From the NCBI GenBank assembly GCA_001599595.1, contig BCHH01000008.1, forward strand, positions 2,357,712 to 2,421,711: a DNA stretch of 64,000 bases, in the 5' to 3' direction. Shown here piece after piece: positions 54,672 to 64,000 of this stretch. The notes beneath the pieces were generated by a model. The model was not told the DNA's origin and searched no databases. It saw only the letters and a list, made by a program, of their open reading frames with translations. Made by a program: the position numbers and the translations under genes. The DNA comes from Beverwykella pulmonaria. Its lineage: Eukaryota; Ascomycota; Dothideomycetes; Pleosporales; Melanommataceae. Every line of letters starts with the position of its first letter. The stretch's first letter is position 1.

Positions 54672-57130
54672 TCACAACATCATACTCTTCCTCCTGCTCG
54701 CCGCCCGCTCAGCCCTCAAACTCCCTGTCCCTCTGCCACTGACATGAGACACCGCGCCCTCAGGAGCAATAGCAGCGGCCTTCAACTCAACATGACTCCC
54801 GCTATCTGGAAGTTGCCCACCTGGCCTCTTCTCTTTGGTCGAACCTCTTGACGATATTGTGCTCCTGCTTAGATTGCTCGTACTCGTGCTCTTAATACCG
54901 CTCCCACTCCCTATCCTCATGTGTAATGATGGCAAGCTTCCATTCGTCTTTGGCCTTGGTTCTATCTCAGGCCTTCTGTGTTCGATTGTAGAATTGGAAG
55001 AGATGATCGTCGAGTGGCGGCGGGAGTTCTTTGTTGTGCTCGCCAAATCGTGTCGAGCTATCGAGTCGGCGGGCGAGGAGTCTGTAAAGTCAAAAATCGC
55101 GAGATCGTCCTTCTCTTCTTGTTTGTTGGCCGGGGGATGGGTTTCAGATATGTCGTTCGTTTTATTCGTTGTAGACTGTGTTTTCCCTTCGGGCTCCGTT
55201 GGGGTCGTACTTGATAGGGATGATGACGTTCTCCTCCTCGAGGTCGAAGCGTTAAGCAATGCTGAAATGGCATTCGATGCCGCCGAAGAGTTCAGTTTCG
55301 GTGGCTCGACTGCGACTCCAGTATCCAGTCCTTGCCCCCCTTCTCTTCTATCCAGCTTCTGTCTCAACGGGCTCCCAAGCTCCTCATCTGCACCACGGGT
55401 ATCCGCCGGGGGAAGCGCATTCCAGGCCGAGTTTGCCTCATCCGATACATGCTGAAAGGAGACTTTTGGTGCCGTTTGAGGTTCCACGCTAATTCTCTTC
55501 TCAGGCAGCTGCACTGCATCCACGAGTTCTTTCCCAGGACGTCGCATCTTTACATTCAAAGCTGGCTCTTTATAGCTGACTTGTGCGCGTACTCTGCGAG
55601 ATGGTCGGGCACCTAATCCTGTTTGACCACCAGCACCAATATCCCCTGGCGGCGGCGTGTCCTTGGAATCTTGGCGTTGGCTCGACGGCTCGGTTGAAGG
55701 TGGAGAGAAGACATCATCGGCAGCGGGTGTCTTAGGCGGAAGGGAGTCTAGATTGATCTCTACAATTTGAGGCTGTTCCATGGGGAGATCAAGAGGCGAT
55801 GGATCCTGCGTAGGTCTCCGAGTAATCGTAAGGCGACCATTGGAGGACTTGGAAATACTCGAGGCCTTTTTTTCTGGTTTGGATGCGGTTGACGAGCGCT
55901 GTTTCTTTGGTGAGAGGACTGGATCCGTGTTGACAGGTTCTTGAGGATATTAGCATTGATCAGCTTAGAAAATGTCAGGGTACACTCACTGCTCTCGAGA
56001 GCGGGCCGGTCTAGTGAAGTTGGCCGCACTTCTTCTTTAGATGCGACTCCATCGTCAGCACTGATGAGAGTATTCCTACGACTGAAACGGAAAAGATCCG
56101 CCTGAGCCTCTGCCTTCTCCCTGTCGTCCTGAACACTGAACTTCCGCTTTGCCCCGGCTCGTACCGCTTTGGTCGGTTCTTCCACTGGCTTTTCACGCGG
56201 TGGCGACTGGAAGACTGACATACGACGGAGGTCGAGCTTCGGGCCGCTTTCCCTCCTCTTCTTTCGGGTTTCGAGATTGGCGGACAAGGGCGGCTCCGAT
56301 TCGTCGACTGGCTCTTCGAGTTGCTCCTCGGGTGTTCGGCCGGGATTATATGAGATAGGCTCGTCATTTTCGAAGCGTGAGACGGGCGGCGGCCCTATAT
56401 CTGGCGACTGATTATCGAGATCCTCTTGTATGTCCAGAAGCTCTTCCTCACTACTAAACGTTAGCCTTCACTCCCACGTATCGCGTGTCGTATTCGACAC
56501 GAAGCTAGCAACACTAGAAACATACTTCATGGTCCTCCGTGGGAAGTACTTGTCCTCTGAAATGGTAGGCAGCATCGCGTTCTGCACATCCTGCAGCCCA
56601 AGTCCACTCCTCCACTGCCTTTCATCTGGGCTCCGTCGTGTCGCCGCAGTCTGACTCTTGCATCTCGGCAGCGTATCCACCTTGTAAAGCTGTCCTAGCC
56701 CCGCGACCAATCCTCCCAGCTCCTGAATCTTCCTTTCCAACTGGTCTCTTACGGCGTCGATGTTTTCGAACGAGGGGCGATTCGATTGCGATTCGAGGGA
56801 ATTCTGGAGATGCAGGACTTGTTCGCGAAGTGAGAGGTTCTCAGCGAGGAGGCGGGAGGCGTCATTTTCGAGGCTACGAATGCGGATGGATTGTTGAGAG
56901 TTTGTCCTGTTGCGCGCGGTCAGCCAAACAATGCGTGTCGGGGTGTTTTGCATAGGCGGCGCATACTTTGCAAGCTCGCGATTCTGTCGCAGGAATCTTC
57001 GTTTCACTACCCAAGGCATCAGTGTTTGTCTCTCCAAAGCAAATTCGGCGCTCCAGACACCCAACTCACCGGCCTCGATCGTCTCTGCAGACGGCCCAGG
57101 CGCAACGGGCGGCTCATTCAGGCGCGCCAT
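54672..57130 (-). CDS. sgo1: shugoshin (centromeric cohesion protector)
   Basis: Guards centromeric cohesin from cleavage by bringing PP2A, and helps chromosome biorientation; acts at pericentromeres. Five exons (57130-57070, 57006-56967, 56906-56526, 56453-55990, 55939-54672) give 737 residues, all junctions exact. The Shugoshin_N coiled coil is made by joining exons 1-3: KRRFLRQNRELAK then TNSQQSIRIRSLENDASRLL and AENLSLREQVLHLQNSLE (about residues 22-75). The C-terminal SGO motif is ARPSRRVRAQVSYKEPALNV with KMRRPGKEL (about residues 425-455), the basic block that binds phosphorylated H2A. Between them is long low-complexity sequence with Ser/Pro sites. Exon 2 is only 40 nt. It is divergent from the DASH gene DAD2 over 290 bp. 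Confidence 0.93.
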
Positions 57131-57420
57131 CGCGCGGTGTATGTATGATATCGAAGTAAGTATAGGATGTCAGGCGATTTCTGCTCTTTGGTGCAGTAAT
57201 TGGAGCTATGCCACGCTCGCTGCTGCCGTTCATGAATGTCGGGTGTATGTCGTGTAGAAAAGACCGTTGCCATGTAAACAACACCCGAGCGCCGCTAGTG
57301 GGCACATCCTTGTCGGCACGTGAATGCGGGACGCGAGCCTCAAGATGGCGAAAAACTACTCCCTCTCGAGACACACGTTTGCGCTTCACAGCTCTCCCAA
57401 TCCGCGTTTTCGAGCTCAAG
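57131..57420. promoter_or_regulatory. bidirectional promoter of shugoshin and DAD2
   Basis: Only 290 bases separate the two divergent start codons, so both mitotic genes must be driven from one short region. It carries GTAAACA at 57274-57280 (plus strand), which fits the forkhead consensus RYAAAYA used by mitotic transcription factors of the Fkh2/Sep1 type. It is GC-rich toward the DAD2 side, with no TATA box seen. Confidence 0.6.
57274..57280 (+). promoter_or_regulatory. forkhead-like site
   Basis: GTAAACA, 150 bases from the shugoshin start and 141 from the DAD2 start. A 7-base match can occur by chance; its position near the centre of the shared promoter of two mitotic genes makes it worth noting. 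Confidence 0.4.
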
Positions 57421-58004
57421 ATGTCGTACGCTAGCCGCCCGCTTTCGTCCAACCTGCGCAACCCCTCCGCCTCCCTTGGATCCTCGCAAACCACCGGTCA
57501 ATCGCCGGTCCTCATCGCGCGCATCGCCGAAAAGAAAGCCGAGCTCGCAAATCTCAAAGAGCTGCAAGCTCTGAGTGCCGGTCTCTCAGACCAAATGCAA
57601 GCGCTGGCCGACAAACTCAGCACGCTCTCAGACGGAACAGAAGGTACGCCTCGATCCCCCAACATCGCGACAGCGGGACATGGCGGGGTCCGAGGGGCAT
57701 CCCGATCTGAAAAGTGAGTTGACTGACGTGTTCTTTGTCCAGCGGTTGCCGCCGTATTGTCCAACTGGCACAACGTGCTCCGCGCCATCAACATGGCGTC
57801 TAGTAAGTCTCACCTTCGGTATTTCTCCCCGCGAGAACGGGACTGATTCGCCGCGCAGCCAAACTCCCCAAGCCGAAAGAAGACGAAGACGCGGAGAAGA
57901 ATCCCGAGCCCGAGCTACCTCTTCCCCAAACGCTCGTCCGCATCCCGACCCAACATGCTCCTGCATTGATGCCTCAGTCGACACCCGCGGCAATGGCGGG
58001 CTGA
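57421..58004 (+). CDS. dad2: DASH complex subunit Dad2
   Basis: Subunit of the DASH/Dam1 ring that couples kinetochores to microtubule ends. Exons 57421-57643, 57743-57802 and 57859-58004 give 142 residues. The conserved core is SPVLIARIAEKKAELANLKE, then LQALSAGLSDQMQALADKLS (coiled coil) and, after intron 1, VAAVLSNWHNVLRAINMAS, the family's most conserved block. The N terminus is a Ser/Asn-rich leader and the tail is Pro/Glu-rich (KPKEDEDAEKNPEPELPLP). Length and three-part layout are those of filamentous-fungal Dad2. The neighbouring shugoshin acts at the same chromosomal site. Confidence 0.93.
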
Positions 58005-58663
58005 GTGTGGGGTGCATGGCGCTATGCGAGAATGTAGGCACCGAATAATGGGGGAAGTCAAGACGAGAGATAAGAAAGCATCGCGGGCATTGGACGCGTT
58101 CCTGGCATCTCCGATCTGATTCGAGAGATGCTGAGGCTATATGCAAGCAGAGAAAAAGCTGAAGATGGCATACGGGCGGCAGGTTTACGCATTTCAGGCT
58201 GCGTACCCAGGATGTTACCTGTAATTGGGTTATGCAGGTGCAAAACTTTTCCTGCAGACGACGAATCAACACAAACTCTGCGAACATCACATGTTAAAAG
58301 GAACAACAGGGGGAAAGAATCAATTGCGTCTTTTTTCGGGGGGAGAAGACTTTGGTATACAATGTGTCATGCTAGCTAATATGTGGTTGATTCATGATCC
58401 TACGTTCATAACGAGGCGACCAAGATAGTCATACAGCTCCTGTATCGAATCTATCGGAACACAATCATTCTGTTCTGGTTACCCCGAGCCCTCGGTGCCG
58501 CTATGCAACCCGTAATGCATAAAACAAGCCATGTTTCGTTAAAACCCCATGAGATGAACTCCAAACTCCTCGCTCTGTGGTTGATCGTGTGTGAAAATGC
58601 CCAAGCTACCCTCAGCGTCGATGTCTCGTAACAGTGTGGTTCCTCGTGTCTCGGATGCACCGT
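58005..58663. other. convergent intergenic spacer
   Basis: 659 bases between the 3' ends of dad2 and the PP1-inhibitor gene; no gene or RNA recognised. Confidence 0.4.
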
Positions 58664-59232
58664 CTATTTCTTTTGCTTTGGCATCTTCTCGTATGCATTC
58701 GGGCTATGCTTCCGCCGGGGGCGCCTCCGTGGCTGCGGCTTGCCTGATGGTCCCTCGCCGTTGCCATGATCGTGCCCATGATGGTCATGTCCATGCCCAT
58801 GCGGCCGTCGCCCTCGCGGATTCCCACCCCTCCTCCCGCCCACAGGCCTCGCAGTACTGTTATCCGGCTCGCTATCGCTGTCATCGTCCGAAGAAGAGGA
58901 GTCGGAGGAGGACTCGTCGGAGCTCTCGCCTACGACACGCGGCTTGTGGTAGATGCAGCAGACTAGTCTAGGTTAGCGAGGATCGCACAAATAGCAAACA
59001 GCATCGTGTGCCGTGACGTGCCTTTGGAAGACTTCTTGCCCATGCCTTCGTTGTCAACGACGTCTTCCGCCCACTGAATGTGACGCTGCTCCGTGGGCAC
59101 GGCGCGCAGGCGGAGCGTGCCTGAGGGTGCGGACAGGCGGAGCACGGGCTGCGGGTGGACTTCCATGGTCCTGGTGTTCGAAGATGGGTTGGTGGTGGTC
59201 TGGCTCGGCATGTTGGTTGCGTTGGAAGACAT
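58664..59232 (-). CDS. ypi1: type 1 protein phosphatase regulator Ypi1 (inhibitor-3 family)
   Basis: Nuclear regulator of PP1 (Glc7), needed for mitosis and spindle checkpoint functions in yeast. Exons 59232-59022 and 58962-58664 give 169 residues. The family core is [20 protein letters not shown] followed by [10 protein letters not shown]; the R-x-x-x-W and VxW-like PP1-docking region and the CCIYHKP block are both present. Then come an acidic serine run ([20 protein letters not shown]) and a Gly/Arg/His tail ([16 protein letters not shown]) ending PKQKK. The intron falls inside the core and starts with GC: AAAG/GCACGT at 59021, acceptor CTAG; only this join restores SSK-VCC. The gene is third in a run of mitotic genes. 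Confidence 0.93.
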
Positions 59233-60407
59233 GTTGAAAGCCGAAGGGAGAGTTGGCCCGGGAAAAGGACAGCCTTAAGAAGTGTCGTCAAGCGTCCAGA
59301 ATGTGGGATGGAGGGGGGAGTGACCAAGTTCGATCAGAAAGAGCACGGAGGAGACAGGACGTGGGGTGCCGGACGATGGTCGTGTGAGATGCAGACATGC
59401 AGTGAGAAGAGGGCAGGCTGTCGATTTGTTGATGCTAATGTATGGATTCGCTGGAGAGTGGTGATTGAGTGATATACAGCGAGCGCAGGTGTCCCGTGCG
59501 TCATTCTTTGCCCAGAGCAACCGACCGCGGCACACCACGATCCTTTCGGTTAACGCGCCACCTCCACGCTCTTCCACCACCGCATCATCACACCATAGCA
59601 ACGGTATTTTTTCCGCATTCCCGCCTGGCGCTTGTGACTGCTTCCTTGGGTAGCGCTCGGTTGAGTGCGCGTCTAGAAGATTGTGGGGATGGGGTCCCCA
59701 GCTTTGCAGTGAGCGATTTAAAGATGTTTCACAGCAGGCCATCAGAATTCCGAAGAGAAGCCGCAAAGAAAAGAAACATGTCGCGTTCTGCAAATTTTCC
59801 TCCACTGGGTTGTCTGCTGCGCTTAATGTCTTCACTGTCTGCACAGTACAGAAGATCCACCCTCCATGGATTTATCAGGACCCCTCTAGCAACTACAATA
59901 GAACTTTGCAGAGTTTGCTCGATTTCGCCAGAATTGCTAGTTTTGGTATTGCATGTGCTGTGTGAGGCGGATGTGATCTCTGATGTAAGGTGGAATACGA
60001 TCTTTGTCAGCATATATGTCAACAACCAAATCAAATCAATTGGATTTCCCAAAATCTGACGATAGACTACCCACCTCCACACACACGTTCGAAGCCGGTC
60101 ACGTGATAGCGTCCGGCTGAACATAACTGCCGTGGAAATCAGCCAATCAAATAACCAAGAAATTCTCACAATTCAAATCAAATCATCCAGCGAGACTTGA
60201 TTTTACAGGAAATCTATAGGGTGACACTTGGATTGTCTGACTTGCAGATTTGCTGACTTGAATCAGATTTGCAAATATATTTGATTATTGACATCTCTGC
60301 TTGTCAGTCAGTCACATCTCAACTCAAAAGGACATCCGTAATCAAGTTCCTCAAAGCTCATATCATACTATGTACAAACTCCCCCACGTCATCACCCAGT
60401 TTCCATC
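59233..60407. other. intergenic region, AT-rich right part
   Basis: About 1.2 kb, no gene supported. The part 60010-60310 is AT-rich with repeated short motifs (AATCAAATCA, GATTTGC, CTGACTTG), possibly remains of an old insertion. Confidence 0.4.
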
Positions 60408-61854
60408 CTAGAACCTCGCCTCCACCTTCTGCTCGATATCCTGAATCGCCCACTCACTCCTCGCCTTCTTACTCCTCACGCTCTCAACTTGTGCCTTGGT
60501 AAATCCTCTCGCCTGCGTTGCAGGATTATACCCGAGCCCGTTCGCCTTACCAACCTGCTCGTCGGACAGATCCTGGGCAGCGCTACCATCCGCCTTCTTG
60601 TACACAGTCACGACGACGGCGCCGCCGAGGCCGAGGTTATGCTGCAGAGCCACCGTAGTGCCCTTGACTGAGCGGTTGTTGGCCCAGCCGCGCATGTGCC
60701 ACACGAGTTCTGCGCACTGAGCGAGGCCCGTCGCGCCAAGAGGGTGGCCCTTGGAGATGAGGCCGCCGGAGGGGTTGATAACGACCTTTCCGCCGTACGT
60801 GATACCTCCCTTGCGGACGAGCTCATGGGCTTTGCCACGGGGTGCTAGGCCCAGCGCCTCAATCGTCACCATTTCGTTGGCGGAGAAGCAGTCGTGCAAT
60901 TCGCAGACCTTGACCTCATCGGGAGAAACCTTCGCCTCCGCCAACGCAGTCTTAGCAGCGTGCTCGGACATGGAGTACCCGATGAGCTCGATGGCGCTGC
61001 GGTTGAAGAGGTTCGGGGTATCGGTGGATAGACACTGGCCTGCGATGAGGACGGCTTGGGATTTGAGCTCCGGGCGGGCGTCGAGGAAAGCCTGCGAGAC
61101 GAGGACTGCAGCCGCGGACCCATCGGAGGTAGGACAGCATTGCAGCTTGGTGAGGGGCTCGTGGATCATGGTCGATTGCATGATTTGGTCCAGTGTGTAT
61201 TCGTCTTGGAATTGAGAGTACGGGTTGTTCTTGGAATGGGCGTGGTTGACGCGGGCGATTTCCGCGAAGTCTTCCAGCTTAGAGCCATACCTATCACGTA
61301 GTCAGTACACAGGTTGATGAGAGAAGCACGGAAGGGCATGGGTGTGAAAAAGGCAATACTGACTTTTCCATGTGTTCCCGTCCGGCATTACCAAACATCT
61401 GAGCCGCACCCGGCGCCTTTGTAATCCCCCTCGTCTCCTTCATCATCAAGCTACTGGTTCCCGTAGGATTCGCCCGGTCCTGGAAGAAGGTCTGCAAGCT
61501 CCCAGGGAACATCTTCTCGAACCCAATCACCAAGACACAATCCGCAGCACCATGAGCGATCATGTTCCGCCCCATGAACAAACCCGTAGATCCAGTCGAG
61601 CAGTTGTTATTGACATTGTAAACCGGAATCCCGGTCATGCCGAACTGGTAGAAGACGCGCTGCCCGCAGGTGCTGTCGCCATAGCAGTAGCATGCCACGC
61701 CCTGGTCCACGTCGTCGTAGTTGATGTGCGCGTCGAGCATGGCCTTTGTGCCGGCTTCGAAGCCGAGCTCTGGGTAGTCTACTTTACCCCGGGGCTTGAT
61801 GAATTTGGTCATGCCTACGCCGAGGACGTAGACGGGTTGTTTTTGGCCGACCAT
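60408..61854 (-). CDS. SCP2-type thiolase (acetyl-CoA acyltransferase-like)
   Basis: Thiolase of the sterol-carrier-protein X (SCPx) group, expected to cleave 3-oxoacyl-CoA of branched or steroid chains in peroxisomal beta-oxidation. Exons 61854-61364 and 61290-60408, with a 73-bp intron, give 457 residues. Active-site parts are NNNCSTGSTGL (nucleophile Cys85), CELHDCFSANEM with the catalytic histidine, and GGLISKGHPLGATG near the C terminus. There is no fused SCP2 sterol-binding domain, unlike animal SCPx. The C terminus (VEARF) is not a good peroxisomal PTS1, so targeting is unclear; the N terminus (MVGQKQPVYVLGVGM) is too short for a PTS2. The usual fungal length is about 455-460. Confidence 0.92.
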
Positions 61855-63121
61855 GATGGCGATTTGTGTATCTCAAATATCAGAGGTGGGCGAGGAAGGT
61901 AGATGGAGGATAATGGCAGTCAAGGGAGAAGACGTATGGAGGTGAGAGGATAGATGACGTGAGATACAACAGCAATTGAGGTCTCGCCCGAGATAATAAA
62001 GGTTGACCGAAACGTTGGGGATGGCGATCCCATGCTGCTCGGCTTGAACGTGGAGAAGTGGACCAGCCGAGGTAGCTTCCGTTTTGGGGAACGAGGGGCC
62101 TGGCTGCGTCTCGTGCGGCTATGAATAACCGAGCAACAACAATGCCAAAACACCAATATGAGCACTGCTGTCCGTCCAAAATCTCGCGCATATTCAACTA
62201 CCCGGGCAATCGGGTCTACTGGTCCTTCACAACTGACAAGATCAAAAGTTGAAGCCATTCAAATTTGGTGGCTGGAATGTGAGCCGAGTTCCTTCTGCTT
62301 TGCTGACCAGTAAAGCTCTAGTCAGACTCCCAGAGGAACGCGTTGGAACTTATTTGCCGTACATCGCCGTGATTGGCTCCTGAAACTCGGCCGGGCAACT
62401 GCACATGTACTCCGAGGACAGGAAAGTAAGACGTTGAGAGTAGAAAGAATCTTTTGGTCAACTTGCCCAAAGTGAATCTTTCCCAGGAGAATTCGCGCAA
62501 AGATAGAAACATGCAAATACAAACCTCAAAAGCTGTCGTAGGAGGTAAGTAGAACCGAAGGAAACATCTGGTCATGCAACTAAAGTACTCTCTCTCTTCA
62601 TCGGACCTCGCGTATTATCAAAACCCCCCAAATTCATATTCACACATCCTTTTCCCTAGTCAATCCTTGTGCAAGTCCCATAACCACAAGTGTAGCCTTG
62701 GCGTCGTAGCAAGGGGGTTGTGATGTGGTTGTCGTGAAGTGGCGCTGTTGCCCCGAAACTCCCTTTGCAGAACGCGAGAGCTACTGTTCCGGAATAGGGA
62801 ACTCCAACCCTAGCTGTGTCGTTCGTCCCAAGTATTCACGATCATTCCTCTAGCACTATAAGGAAATATGAAGGTATGGATATGTTAAAAAACCACACTA
62901 TGCACAAGACGATACTATCCACTATATACACCTGGGGACTAAACCCCTGACCATCTGTTCTTTTGTATATAAACAGTTGCCATGACTTCAATATATACAA
63001 ATCCCTCGATAAAAGCCCTTTAAAGATAAGTACAGTCCCGACCTCCAATGTCGACACCCCTCATAATCATCATAAATCATGAACACATATATACTTATAA
63101 CATGTATCTTCAACAACCCCA
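61855..63121. other. intergenic region
   Basis: About 1.27 kb between the thiolase start and the 3' end of the sugar permease; short frames only, nothing recognised. Confidence 0.4.
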
Positions 63122-64000
63122 TCAACAACTCCTACTCGGACTCCCCTCATGGCTCGCTTCGATAATCGGTCCTCGCCCCTCAGGCCAGCTACTCCGCTCT
63201 CTATGTTCGCAAGTTGGGAGTTGTTCATCCCGCTTGTTGGTGCTCCACCTCCTCTTCATGCCACTCCACCGCTTGCTCCCCCTTTTCTCTCCAGAAGTCG
63301 CTGCAGAATCCCGGAGCCCCTCTTCTAGCCGTGATTCATGCTGAGTCTGCTCGTCTCGGACAGGATCCGCTAATTTTTGTGCAGCAGGGTATGCATTGAG
63401 CCATATCGGGAAGAGCATACCCGCCGAAAACGCTGCGACTACGACACAAAAGGCATATTGTGCATTGTGCGCGCGCACGGCTGCAAAAATGATGGGTGGG
63501 AATACGGCACCGCCACCAATAGCGGCCGTTAGGAACACAGCTGCGTCTTTCGTGCGCTTGCCCAAGCCACGGAGCGCCAGGGAGTATATCTGTGGGAAGA
63601 GCGGACCCTCAAAGAACATAATTATAATGACGAAGGCTGCAGGTGTCGAACCGGTGCCAGACATAGATGCTGCGGCGAAGGCAATGGCGCCCGCGAAGAA
63701 AAAGAGGAGGATGTAGCGGGGCTTGATCCATATGTTTGCAATGGCAGCAACGAAGCGAGATGCGGCGAAGGCAGTGTGGCCGATGGCCTGGTGGCTTACC
63801 GTGTCGAGGGATGGCATAACGGTATTAATGTACACCGCGAAATTAGTTGATGTGGCTTCTTGGCCACCGACATAGCAGACCACAGCAAAGACGCCCAGGC
63901 TGAGGGATATCCATATAACCTTGATCTTAGACAAGCCTAGCGTGGCGTCGCGGGGTATTGGCATGCGAGCGCAAGCATTCTCTAGCTCTTCATCCGTCGC
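63122..64000 (-). CDS. MFS sugar permease, FucP-like (5' part outside window)
   Basis: C-terminal part of a major-facilitator transporter of the fucose/glucose/galactose permease group. The frame is open to the window's right end (…ATDEELENACARMPIPRD just before the visible TM region), so the true start lies beyond 64000. Seen are six membrane segments: IWISLSLGVFAVVCYVGGQE with EATSTNFAVYINTV, the following ASRFVAAIANIWIKPRY, FFFAGAIAFAAASMSG, AFVIIIMFFEGPLFPQIYSL, FLTAAIGGGAVFPPIIFAAV and FCVVVAAFSAGMLFPIWLNA. The GPLFPQIYSLALRGLG segment is characteristic of the group. A long hydrophilic, basic tail (about 80 residues) follows. Function as a hexose or deoxyhexose importer is inferred from family. 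Confidence 0.88.
   Translation of the reverse strand, partial: ATDEELENACARMPIPRDATLGLSKIKVIWISLSLGVFAVVCYVGGQEATSTNFAVYINTVMPSLDTVSHQAIGHTAFAASRFVAAIANIWIKPRYILLFFFAGAIAFAAASMSGTGSTPAAFVIIIMFFEGPLFPQIYSLALRGLGKRTKDAAVFLTAAIGGGAVFPPIIFAAVRAHNAQYAFCVVVAAFSAGMLFPIWLNAYPAAQKLADPVRDEQTQHESRLEEGLRDSAATSGEKRGSKRWSGMKRRWSTNKRDEQLPTCEHRERSSWPEGRGPIIEASHEGSPSRSC

Noticed and set aside
54835..55455. 206-codon plus-strand frame within shugoshin
   Set aside because: It is the antisense shadow of the low-complexity Ser/Thr-rich region of the shugoshin gene.

Overview
The window is nuclear DNA of a filamentous ascomycete (Pezizomycotina). The evidence is the gene content (Zn2Cys6 regulator, HET, NACHT-ankyrin, Clr5, DUF1996, DASH and shugoshin genes), many short introns of about 47-99 bp with CTAAC-like branch sites, isolated dispersed 5S rRNA genes, and transposon and gene relics whose stop codons look like repeat-induced point mutation (C-to-T in CpA/CpG context). 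I cannot fix the class or species. Gene models were spliced by hand from reading frame, splice sites and family expectation; nearly all junctions keep frame exactly.

0-22 kb, mixed accessory and metabolic genes: a Tc1/mariner relic at the left edge; an SDR oxidoreductase tail-to-tail with a Zn2Cys6 transcription factor; a secreted DUF1996 protein; a cysteine-rich multi-pass membrane protein; a Clr5-domain protein; then a compact trio of an allantoate-type MFS transporter, a divergently transcribed 2OG-Fe(II) dioxygenase and a secreted BBE-type FAD oxidase, which could be a small catabolic or secondary-metabolic unit.

22-51 kb, a self/non-self-recognition type island with decayed mobile DNA: a polypurine tract plus LTR-like remnant; a serine-hydrolase-NACHT-ankyrin NLR-like gene; a MITE with TA target duplications; a RIP-decayed GPI-anchored cysteine-rich protein; a membrane kelch protein; pogo/Fot1 and Tc1-type transposase relics; a dispersed 5S rRNA gene; two adjacent HET-type genes (one lacking its HET core, one frameshifted); an Mpv17-family membrane protein; and a giant (about 2,770 residue) nucleoside-phosphorylase-NACHT-ankyrin protein. 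That last protein has unusually long (about 40 residue) ankyrin units and an arginine-serine insert, and is the most interesting object here.

51-64 kb, mostly conserved core genes: a methyltransferase fused to a GFA zinc domain, a second 5S rRNA gene, a small membrane protein, then three mitotic genes in a row (shugoshin and DAD2 divergent from one 290-bp promoter with a forkhead-like site, followed by the PP1 inhibitor YPI1), an SCP2-type thiolase, and a sugar MFS permease cut by the window end. Three introns in the window begin with GC rather than GT.
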